This document shows positions 53,397 to 64,000 of a stretch of DNA of 64,000 bases, one piece after another; within the stretch, counting starts at the first letter, position 1; every line of letters begins with the position of its first letter. The position numbers were made by a program, and so were the translations under genes. Source of the stretch: Merluccius polli (taxonomy: Eukaryota > Chordata > Actinopteri > Gadiformes > Merlucciidae). The stretch lies in assembly GCA_030340625.1 (NCBI GenBank), contig JAOPHQ010006591.1, forward strand, positions 62,317 to 126,316. Direction: 5' to 3'. The notes beneath the pieces are model-generated. The model saw nothing but the letters and a program-made list of their open reading frames with translations, ran no database searches and was not told where the DNA came from.

Positions 53397-56300
53397 TAGT
53401 GTTGCACCGATACCGATACTAGTATCGGGAGGGGCCCCGATACCGCGCTAAAATGCTGGCATCGGTATCGGCGAGTACGAACAAATAATGCGCCGATGCC
53501 ATATACTAATATGAAACTTGGAACGCAGCGCTTTGCGTCTTTCTCTCCCTTCACTCAATGCTGCGTGTGATCACACGTGTTCAGTGCATGCCGTGCCAAG
53601 CAGCTATCCTATTGGCCCACTCCGGCCGCCCGGCCGCGCATGTTGACCGACCGACAAGCGACGACGACAAAGTACCAAAAAAAAGAAAGAAAAAAAAGCA
53701 CCGGAGACGCGGCGGGCGCGCGGTTCAGCCGCGCGGCGCACAGAAAAGTTGTTCCGCCTGCGGACGCGCCGGTGCGGGGAAACTCAGTGAGCGGGTCCGC
53801 CTGCCGGTGCGACGCACCCGGTCACCACGCATGCCCCCCCCGCTCCCCGGGGTGCCATGCGGACACAAACAAGGAGAAGAGGGGAAAAAGCAGGAGAGAG
53901 AGGGAGACGCGTCTATGGAGTCAGAATAGTGTCATCATTCAAACCTGAAAAAAAAGGTTTCAAAGGCTTGTAAGTCTGTGTTTGAAATCTCAACACCTTG
54001 TAAAAAAGGTTTTGCACCACTGAAAAAAGAGATTATAGCCTGAAAAAAAAAAGTCAAACATCTGCAAACATGATTTTGTGTTCTATTTTATCTTCTTCAT
54101 CATTTTCACCAACACATTTTCAAAGCTAAAATGTTTTCACAAACAAATTTTCAAAGTTTAAAAATGTTCACCAGCGCATTTGCAGAGTTTCAAATCTGAC
54201 ACTGTTCTAACAGTGTATTACTTTGTTTCCCGGTTTCGAAACCTTGTAAATGGGATTCTGCAAACAGCTGTTCAAACATTGAGAAATACGTTTTGAAAGG
54301 TTGAATATTTATTTTTAAAAACTTGTAAAGGTGTAAATTTACACCATTGCAATGTATTTTTTCAGAACTTAATTTTCAGCACTGACTTTTCAGAGATTTG
54401 ACCACACGGGCGCAAGCTTGCGAGTCACGTGATTATTGACACTGTTCTGACGCCGTTCGTTTTGAAACTCCTTTAGCGTCAAAGGTCTGAAAACGTGGTT
54501 CTGAAAAAAAGGAAAAAAAACCTTCCTGGGGGCGGGACCATCTTGCTCTAAACCTATTGGTTGCTCTCTGCTGAGGCACAGTCCAATCACATGCGCCGTT
54601 GACCGGGCTGTGCGGGATTGACAGTGCTCTGCCGATGACTAACAAGCGACTTGCGTGCGTGGTTGATTTTGTTGTCTATTTTCTGGAACCATGGCTGGTA
54701 GACAGGCGAGCAATTTTATTCTGTATTGTTTGCGTTCTAACCACCCGCGAGCCTCCTGCGGCTCGCCAAGCTGTAATTTGCAAAACGTTCTCATCGCAAC
54801 TCGTAATATACCGACGGTTTGTCACGCCCCTAGACGTGATACTGACGCAAAATGTACCCTCCCGCGTCTGTGTGAAACGATCTGTGTGAAACAATCTCAT
54901 AAACCCGTTCGCGGTGGTAAGAGACGAGCAGAGTCTACAGCGTCCGCAGTCTACTGTGAAACAATTCACTCCATAAAGGATTATGGTTAGGGTTATGGTT
55001 AGCGTAATCTATCACCGTGACCGGGGTATTATTGGAGTAAATGGACTCTGTAGACTCTGCTGGTCTCTTACCACCGCGAACGGGTTTATGAGAACCCCCA
55101 GATTGTTTCACGATCTGGTAGAGTCTTTGCCAGCTTCAAAGCAATGAATAACCTACATCAGCGGGTGCTGTGTATGGATCACAAGTTCCGAGTATGTTTA
55201 TCTTCTCTTCATATCTAATTTTAACATTTTGTGACAAATGGTCTAAATAGTTGATTTATTTAAGTATCGGAAATCTGCAAGGCTGCAATTCCCCTGGTTG
55301 GCCGTTGTTCGTCGCCATTTTGCCAGCGTTTGTTGCCCTCCAGGTATCCATGGTAGTCACGTGACCGCAAAGTATGACTATTATTTATGCCATGCGAGCC
55401 ACAAATTAGTCTACAGCGTCCATTCACTCCAATAATAACCCGGTCACGGTGATAGATTACGCTAACCATAACCCTAACCATAATCCTTTATGGAGTGAAT
55501 TGTTTCACAGTAGACTGCGGACGCTGTAGACTCTGTTCTGCGAGCGGACGCTGTAGACTCTGCTCGTCTCTTACCACCGCGAACGGGTTTATGAGATTGT
55601 TTCACACAGATCGTTTCACACAGACGCGGGAGGGTACATTTTGCGTCAGTATCACGTCTAGGGGCGTGACAAACCGTCGGTATATTACGAGTTGGGATGA
55701 GAACATGTTGCAAATTACAGCTTGGCGAGCCGCAGGAGGCTCGCGGGTGGTTAGAACGCAAACAATACAGAATAAAATTGCTCGCCTGTCTACCAGCCAT
55801 GGTTCCAGAAAATAGACAACAAAATCAACCACGCAAGTCGCTTGTTATTCTTGTCATCGGCAGAGCACTGTCAATCCCGCACAGCCCGGTCAACGGCGCA
55901 TGTGATTGGACTGTGCCTCAGCAGAGAGCAACCAATAGGTTTAGAGCAAGATGGTCCCGCCCCCAGGAAGGTTTTTTTTTCCTTTTTTTCAGAACCACGT
56001 TTTCAGAGCTTTGAGCTAAAGGAGTTTCAAAACGAACGGCGTCAGAACAGTGTCAATAATCACGTGACTCGCAAGCTTGCGCCCGTGTGGTCAAATCTCT
56101 GAAAAGTCAGTGCTGAAAATTAAGTTCTGAAAAAATACATTGCAATGGTGTAAATTTACACCTTTACAAGTTTTTAAAAATAAATATTCAACCTTTCAAA
56201 ACGTATTTCTCAATGTTTGAACAGCTGTTTGCAGAATCCCATTTACAAGGTTTCGAAACCGGGAAACAAAGTAATGCACTGTTAGAACAGTGTCAGATTT

Positions 56301-56948
56301 GAAACTCTGCAAATGCGCTGGTGAACATTTTTAAACTTTGAAAATGTGTTTGTGAAAACATTTTAGCTTTGAAAATGTGTTGGTGAAAATGATGAAGAAG
56401 ATAAAATAGAACACAAAATCATGTTTGCAGATGTTTGACTTTTTTTTTTCAGGCTATAATCTCTTTTTTCAGTGGTGCAAAACCTTTTTTACAAGGTGTT
56501 GAGTTTTCAAACACAGACTTACAAGCCTTTGAAACCTTTTTTTTCAGGTTTGAATGATGACACTATTCTGACTCCATACGCGTCTTGCTCACAGGCGGGA
56601 GATCGCTCAAATGGACAGACAGTGACCGCATCACAGACGACGAGTTAAGCTTCCCCGCCCCCCCCCCCCCCCCCCCCCCCCCGCTACATACTAGTAATTA
56701 TCTCTAGTTATACTATATTATCTAATTATACTAGTAATTAAGCCATGATAGCAATGATTTTACATCCAAGTGAGTATGCAGTTCTTTAGTATTAGAAGAA
56801 AAAAAGCTTGTGTATATATATATATATATATATATATTTATTTTTTTTTCCGGCGTGGTATCGGTATGGTATCGGTATCGGCCGATACTGCACAGCCGGG
56901 TATCGGTATCGGTATCGGGGGCCAAAAAATGGTATCGGTGCAACACTA
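53397..56948. mobile_element. Non-autonomous hAT element nested in Gypsy B
   Basis: Terminal inverted repeats TAGTGTTGCACCGATACC at both ends, flanked by the 8-bp direct repeat CTAGAAAC (53389-53396 and 56949-56956). Copy A shows the empty site with a single CTAGAAAC at about 31600. Multiple CCGATAC/GTATCGG motifs near both ends look like transposase-binding subterminal repeats. No transposase; the GC-rich interior (53540-53906) has only chance frames. A second element is nested inside. The right part (56586-56948) has a C run, (TA)n and AT-rich DNA. Confidence 0.92.
53915..56577. mobile_element. Foldback element with 1.15-kb inverted arms
   Basis: Arms of about 1142 bp (53915-55056) and 1170 bp (55408-56577) are near-perfect reverse complements around a loop of about 350 bp. 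Ends read ATGGAGTCAGAATAG, and an 8-bp direct repeat ACGCGTCT flanks the element (53907-53914, 56578-56585), so it inserted as a unit into the hAT. It carries runs of A or T framed by TGAAAAAA/TTTTTTCA blocks and several TTTGAAA-type motifs near the outer ends, and a smaller palindrome around 54998. No transposase was recognised. The superfamily is unknown; the 8-bp duplication alone would allow hAT or P-like. Confidence 0.85.
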
Positions 56949-56956
56949 CTAGAAAC

Positions 56957-58959
56957 GATCTGATTTTACTAGGGCAAGGCGTTTTCCCATCGGACTCCAT
57001 GAGTCCTGTGACTTGTAGATCATTTATGGCTCTCACTTTTTCAGGGTCTGTTCGAACCCCATCTTCACTGATGACGTGCCCAAGAAACTTCACAGTCCTT
57101 CTGAGGAAGAAGCACTTCTTGGGTGCGAGCTTAAGGTTGTGCTCCTTGAGGCGTGCAAACACCATCTCTAGGCGTCTGAGTGCAACTTCCTCTGTAGGTG
57201 CAAATACCATCAGATCGTCGAGGTAACACAACAGACTCGTGAAATTCTTGTCACCGAATATGGACATCATCATCCTCATGAAGGTAGCTGGACTATTGCA
57301 AAGACCTTGAGGGAGATGGTTATATTCATGAAGTCCGAAGGGCGATGAGAATGCTGTATACTTCCTATCATCAGGGTGCAAGGGGACGTTATAGAAGCCT
57401 GATGTCAGGTCCATCGTGGAGAAAAGAGCATTTCCACCAAGTGCGGCTAGAGCATCTGCTTGATGCGGCAGTGGGTAAGCATCCTTCACAGTTCTTGCAT
57501 TGAGCCATCTGAAGTCAGTGCATACTCTGAGGTCTCCATTCCGCTTCCATACAAGAACGAGTGCAGATGCATATTCACTGCTCGACTTCTGAATAATGCC
57601 TTTTTCTTCCATCTCATTCAGAGTCGTTCTCAGTTTCTCATACTGGCTTGGTGGTATGCGTCTGTAAGGCAGACGGAACGGCTTGTCGTCAACAAGGTGG
57701 ATGCGATGCACAAACTCTTTAGCCTCTCCGCAGTCCATCTTGTGTCTGGAGAAGATTGCCTCATACTGCTCAATGATGTGAACAAGCTTGTCTTTCCACT
57801 GCAGTGACACTTCGCATGACTTCAGATCAATGTCTTGCAGTCCCAGAGCCTCCAGTGCACGCACCATGTCCTCTTCTGACCTCAAATGCACATCTTCGCT
57901 CTGCACACACTGCATGTTGCACTTGACCTCCTCTGCTTTAGGCAGGTCCTCTACTGCTATACAGGGGGACACATCTGCGATCTTGGCGTTCCTTCTCAGC
58001 ACCACAGTTCTGTCTGTAGGATTAATAACTTTAACAGGCACCCATCGATCTCCCCAAAGTGGAGTAATAACTCTTCCAACAAGGATTTGTTTGGGTCTGG
58101 CTTTAGACTGGGTTGGCTCAACGACCACAGTACTGCCTACTGACATCACAGCCGACTCAGGTAACTTGCCCCAGACAAGGTGCTCGCTCTGTGGTTTCAG
58201 TGTCACACAACTCTTGACTTTCACTGTTCCCACCTTATCTGGAATGCATTCACCTCTCCATCTCTCTGTGTTGGAAAGCAGCGACAGGAATTGGCAGTGG
58301 TCATCAGTCTGACCATTGTCTGGTGAGGAAACTAGCCTCCAGTAGCCGTCAGTGCTCTTCAGTTGAGTTAGAATATGCTTGATAGCATTGCTGCCGAGGA
58401 TCATTTGTTCTGTCTGGCCAGGAACGACCATTACTGGAACGACCATCCTGCATCCGTAAACGGTGACATCAAGGTCATACATGTCTTTGGGGGAAACGCG
58501 GTGTCCTCCGCAGCCTACAATGACATAATCATCAGCTGTGTCTCTTGTCATGTCAGGGTATTGCTGCAGCAGGGACTCAACAGCAGATTCACTTATTGTA
58601 CAGGCCATCGACCCGCTGTCCAACAGCGCTTTGAAAGTGGGGCCATTCTTCACAAGTACAGGTGTGTAGAACAAGCTGTCAGTCTCTGCTATCCTTTGGG
58701 ATCCCTGAAAGATCAGTTTCTTGGATGAGGTTATTGTACTGCCAATATAACTGCTATGTGACTCATAGAGGAATCCAATATCCAGCATGTCGGGTTCCTC
58801 ATAACTGGTGGGAGGTTCAATTAGCCGATCTGCACAGTCCTCCTCAGTGTACAGACCGGTCAGTTTTCCTGAGGCTGTGCAGTGGTCCTCCTTGCTGGAC
58901 AGTAACGGCGCGAATGGCCTGGAGCATAACACTTGAAGCAGAGCCTCTTCTCCCGGCAA
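56957..58959 (-). pseudogene. Gypsy B pol, protease-RT part
   Basis: Protease (LLDSGS) and RT (FSTMDLTSGF, YLDDL) as in copy A; cut at IRSFL by the hAT. Reading continues about 75 codons into hAT sequence to a stop at 56731, giving a meaningless tail. Confidence 0.9.
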
Positions 58960-60226
58960 TGAGAGAAGGCACTGTGACCATCATCTTTGCAAATAATGCA
59001 TGGCACGTCAGTGAACCCGTCAACTCTGTCCTCAGGACGCCTGGGTGGAGCTCGTCTCCTCACTTGTGACTGGTCAGGGGTCCCACGCAGCAGAACCTTC
59101 TCCAACATAGCCATCACTTCCGCTAGGGGGACATACTGAGGACTCTGGGTCTGAGGTGGCACGTGACCACTGTGGCCAGGGGCCGGGCTATGGCTCACCT
59201 CAGCTGTGTGTACTGCAACGTCCATCCTCTTCACAGCATGTACCGGGGGGAGTTGCATTGCAGCTCATCTCGGCATGGTACTCGTTCAGCACCTCCAGTA
59301 GTTCACATGCTGACCACTTCTCTATGGTCTTGGACCTGAAAGTGAGGGCCAGGTCTTTGCAGGGGACAGTTTCTAATAAACATGCGAGTCACCTCCATTT
59401 CAGGGTTGTCCAGCGTCTTTCCCTGCTCTCTCAGACAGTCAATGGCAAGGTCAGCTGCTCTGTTTAGTCTCAGCCAGTAGTCATAGGGGTCTTCCTGGTC
59501 TTTAGGCAAAGTCGAGTAAAAGTCAGCTAAAGGGACAGCAGAGTACCTAGTACAGCTAAAGTGTTTTCTGAGGAGACCATAAATCATGTCGGGCTGAGCA
59601 TGCATATCAATGTTACTGTTCCTAATGCCAAACTTCACTACATCTTTAGCTTTTCCCCTCAAATGCACAAGGATTTCCTCAGCCTGCTCTTCGACTCTCA
59701 CATTACTCTTTTTCATGAATGCTCTCATCAGATCTTCCCATTCATGCACCTTGATTGAATCTGACCCATCTCCTACAAACGATGGTGGTTCCTTAACCTT
59801 CCTCTGTGTGACAACCTGAACCTGAGATACATCAGACACACGGCTAGGCTGACTCAGTGTGCTTGTCACATTCTGTGTGACAGTTAAATCAGGAGCTACT
59901 GTGTTGTGTGACTGCATACGCGACATGATGCTGTCAGCTAATTGATGGCCTATCTCCTGAATGACAGTCCTCATCTGGTCAGCTACACTCTCAGGGTTGT
60001 CACTAATAGGATTTGGCGTAGACGTGACTTGAGGCAAATGGGAGCTAGTGTGCTGGTTAGCTGCATCATGGACGCTAGTATTAGAAACTGCCTCTAATGA
60101 GGGCAAATCAACACCTGGGGTAAAACTATCAACAGGAAAGGGGATAGGAGTAGGCATACCCCTGCCTCTGCCAACATGAGTGGGTGTGCCAAACCGTGGG
60201 AAAAGCTGATTACTCTGAATAGACAT
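58860..60226 (-). pseudogene. Gypsy B gag, two frameshifts
   Basis: Starts MSIQSNQLFPRFG at 60226 with the expected N-terminus, but has one extra G near 59363 and another near 59248, both in G runs. The middle is therefore out of frame; the zinc knuckles are read again from the frame ending at 58860. Either decay or homopolymer sequencing error. Confidence 0.85.
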
Positions 60227-60525
60227 GTTTCAAAATGTCTGGCACAAAACAGTACGGTCCACCCCAATATATGAAATCATCAATAGGAAAACAGCAAATA
60301 AATCAAAACGGTAAAATAAATCAGCAATCTGTGTGACACGTTACTGCTATGCAACATACAATTATCCGTGCCACTGTGACACACTTTACAGTGTACAGTA
60401 ATGAGTTTCACTGCAATTTTTTGCTACCCTTGTAAACTGTGAACCTGCAAATACTGTGAACTGGCTGCTTCATGGAGCGATGTGGTAGGCAGGACGGTCA
60501 GCGGTTCGACGAGCTTGATAGAAGC

Positions 60526-60543
60526 ATCCGGGTCACGGCACCA
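60526..60543 (-). other. Primer binding site of Gypsy B (tRNA-His)
   Basis: Identical to the site in copy A, one base from the 5' LTR. Confidence 0.8.
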
Positions 60544-60544
60544 A

Positions 60545-62233
<1,689 letters not shown>

Positions 62234-62295
62234 CCTGGAAACTGATGACGCTGCAGCCTTCCTGGGTTTCTATTGGCTGAGGCCGTCCCTATATG
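62234..62295 (+). promoter_or_regulatory. Class I SXY-type promoter, gene 4
   Basis: X1/X2-like box at 62234-62253, Y-box ATTGG at 62272-62276, CTATATG at 62289-62295; identical to gene 3. Confidence 0.75.
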
Positions 62296-62386
62296 TGCTG
62301 TGCGGTAGTGTTGTTGTGCTCAGACAGCAGCAGCCCGCTGCTCCACCACGTCTCCTCATCAGGTGTGTTGCTGTGGAGACGGCAGG

Positions 62387-62441
62387 ATGAAGGCAGGAGG
62401 ACTAGTCGTGCTGCTGGGACTCTGTCACGGTGTCTCTTCAG
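62387..62441 (+). CDS. MHC class I heavy chain, gene 4, exon 1 only
   Basis: ATG and signal peptide MKAGGLVVLLGLCHGVSS followed by GTGAGA, identical to genes 1-3. Exon 2 is not reached before the window ends: the intron sequence (62442-63378) matches gene 3 up to GGGGCCATGTGC and is then interrupted by another transposon. Whether the rest of the gene lies beyond cannot be seen. Confidence 0.85.
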
Positions 62442-63378
62442 GTGAGACTGCTTCACAGTCTGTCTTCTGGGTCACAACTGTCTTCGGTTCCTGAAGACAC
62501 TCGGGTTTTTACTGGCCTTATATTTCCTGCGTCATCGGAAAATGCGTTTGGTGTGCGAGCTCAAATGTGGCCAATGAATCCACAAGAGGATTCATAACTG
62601 ACTTGTTCCGCTATTTAAACCATTTTATGAGAAATGATTTTGCGTTGTGTTCCGACCGACTTTATTTTTGGGTCCGAAGTGACGAAACGAAAGTGAAACT
62701 TATGATGAAAGTTACCGTCAATTCTGATCGGTACTGACGGACATTAACGTCCAGTTCACAGCCGATTCATGTCTAGTTTTTAATTTTTAATCAACTATTT
62801 TATTAACACTCAGATGTGTTTCATTCGCAGCTATTTCAGGACCACATTCATATTGTTGGATCCTACTGAACTTGAACTATTTATCAATTCATATGATCAT
62901 AGATATTTATATACGAGTGTTTGACAAGAAAAGCGTTACACATTAAATGTTCACCTTATCGACAGAAGACACATTTAATCTCACTATAAATCATTCTGGA
63001 TTTCAAATCCTTAACAATGTAAATATGTATTTAATTAAAATGCGCAGGTGAATTAAGGAATATACTGATACGGTCAGAATGAAACATTGAGTTGAAACGA
63101 TGTCAAATCACTGTTAGTGTGCAAGATTAAAATGAAGCTGTTTGTGTTTTAGTTGAAGCGTTTGGATGGCAGCGTTGTACTGTAACCTGTTGACATGTCA
63201 ATAAAGTTAAAACTAAACCTCCCGGGAATACCTGTAGCCAGGGGGCGGGGCTACATGCTGGGAGGGGACAGGGGCGGGGCTACATGCTGGGGAGGGGGGC
63301 GGGGCTATATGTGGGGTGCGGGGCTACATGCTGGGGGGGGGCAGGGGGCGGGGCTATATGCTGGGAGGGGCCATGTGC
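62442..63378 (+). other. Intron 1 of gene 4, left part
   Basis: AT-rich intron nearly identical to gene 3, with four GGGGCGGGGCTACATGCTGG-type units at 63238-63365. Confidence 0.8.
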
Positions 63379-63687
63379 ATGCGCGTAATTTGCGGGGGGG
63401 TTAGGGGGGTCATGACCCCCCCAAAAATCTGATCCAGCTAATATAACCCCCCCAATATCATCACACATAATTCAGAAAAATATGAAATATTCTGTTTGTT
63501 TTCTTTATTAATTTAATTTGGCAGCAAGATAGTATCATGTTTTAATCATCTGTAATGTACCCCCCCCCTCCCCGCCCGCCCACCGACTACTTGGTATGAC
63601 CCAACCCGTTTTCTTTACCAAACCGAACTATTTCGCGCAGTCGCTGGGATGAATAGTTGAGAAAGTTCATGCTAAATGAATGTGGCG

Positions 63688-63768
63688 ATGAAAAGGACAC
63701 GGAAAGGCAGCCAGACAACTCTTTTTCATTGTTGGTCGAAAAAGAGTAAAAATCCTGACGAAAAGGAG
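63688..63768 (+). CDS. Possible first exon of a hAT-type transposase
   Basis: ATG, MKRTRKGSQTTLFHCWSKK and eight more residues, then GAG|GTAAAT donor. A basic start with TTLF-type aromatic residues resembles the N-termini of TTF-zinc-finger/DUF4371 hAT proteins (MKR...LxxFF). No further exons in view. Confidence 0.35.
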
Positions 63769-63911
63769 GTAAATACCCCTATTGTTATACCATGAGCTGT
63801 GTTCGAAATCGTTCCCTATCACGGATATAGTGCACAATATAGGGTGCTCGCCATTTTATAGTGGTGTTCGAATTCTCAGTGGTTCATTTCATGCACTATG
63901 AATGAATATTA

Positions 63912-63971
63912 TTGTTCAGATGCGTTCCGCGGTCCATGCTATAGCATGGACCGCGGAACGCATCTGAACAA
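63912..63971. repeat. 60-bp perfect palindrome
   Basis: Two 30-bp arms centred between 63941 and 63942, without a loop; core GGTCCATGCTATAGCATGGACC. Sits in the transposon-derived DNA at the right edge. Confidence 0.95.
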
Positions 63972-64000
63972 GGGGGGGCATAATATCCAACACGTTCTCA

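Larger units (their letters stand above)
63379..64000 (+). mobile_element. DNA transposon 5' part, probably hAT
   Basis: Sequence unrelated to the class I intron starts at about 63379 with G- and C-run inverted ends (GGGGGGTCATGACCCCCC at 63404-63421). A 27-codon exon lies inside. The element runs off the window, so its far end and target duplication are not visible. Assignment to hAT rests on the exon only. Confidence 0.5.

Noticed and set aside
53558..53948. 123-codon frames in the GC-rich part of the hAT
   Set aside because: Overlapping frames with low-complexity composition and no domain.
54691..55800. Frame MAGRQASNFILYCLRSN on both foldback arms
   Set aside because: Two copies exist only because the arms are inverted repeats. 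No transposase-like motif and an unrelated second frame is equally open.

Overview
The window looks like a teleost fish genome, in an MHC class I region built from repeated cassettes. The main evidence is four class I genes of the classical teleost (U-lineage-like) type. They have a seven-exon layout, the SXY promoter module, and class I alpha1/alpha2/alpha3/TM exons, each encoding the expected cysteines and anchor residues. Between them lie short pieces of an immunoproteasome PSMB8 (LMP7)-type exon, the usual neighbour of teleost class I genes. Very high microsatellite density (CA, TC, ACT, TA, TGTC arrays of 50-900 bp) plus amplified class I genes is reminiscent of gadiform fish, but that is only an inference.

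Layout. 1-2.6 kb: a 5'-truncated, frameshifted LINE on the minus strand, running off the left edge. 2.6-5.9 kb: cassette spacer with a trinucleotide repeat, a 25-bp minisatellite, a PSMB8 exon relic, (CA)n, a 45-bp minisatellite, a hAT MITE and a class I promoter. 5.9-13.1 kb: class I gene 1, complete in seven exons (375 codons). 13.5-14.6 kb: an LTR-element remnant with a tRNA-Lys-type primer site that replaces the spacer. 14.9-23.3 kb: class I gene 2, all exons present except that exon 6 is cut off by an (ACT)n array. 23.9-28 kb: a hAT transposase relic, an old Gypsy gag/protease relic, and a second spacer with PSMB8 relic and ISRE. 28.0-36.0 kb: a nearly complete Ty3/Gypsy element (minus strand). 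36.9-45.4 kb: class I gene 3, with a 22-bp deletion in exon 4, the same exon 6 loss, and a hAT insertion. 45.9-49.8 kb: third copy of relics and spacer. 49.8-61.4 kb: second copy of the same Gypsy, interrupted by a hAT element that itself carries a long foldback element. 62.2-63.4 kb: promoter and exon 1 of class I gene 4, whose intron 1 is interrupted by another DNA transposon running to the right edge.

History inferred from shared breakpoints. The cassette (spacer + PSMB8 piece + class I gene + hAT/gag relics) was duplicated several times. The Gypsy element occupies the same TA-rich site in cassettes 3 and 4 but not in cassette 1, so the last duplication followed the insertion. The hAT came later still. 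Genes 1-3 differ mainly at residues that line the peptide groove, while introns, alpha3 and flanks are nearly identical. This suggests recent duplication with selection for groove diversity. Gene 1 is the best candidate for a normal classical molecule. Gene 2 has a groove substitution (Y171H equivalent) and gene 3 is probably a pseudogene unless a cryptic acceptor is used. No tRNA, rRNA or CRISPR was seen. Several frameshifts in mobile elements sit in homopolymers and could be sequencing errors.
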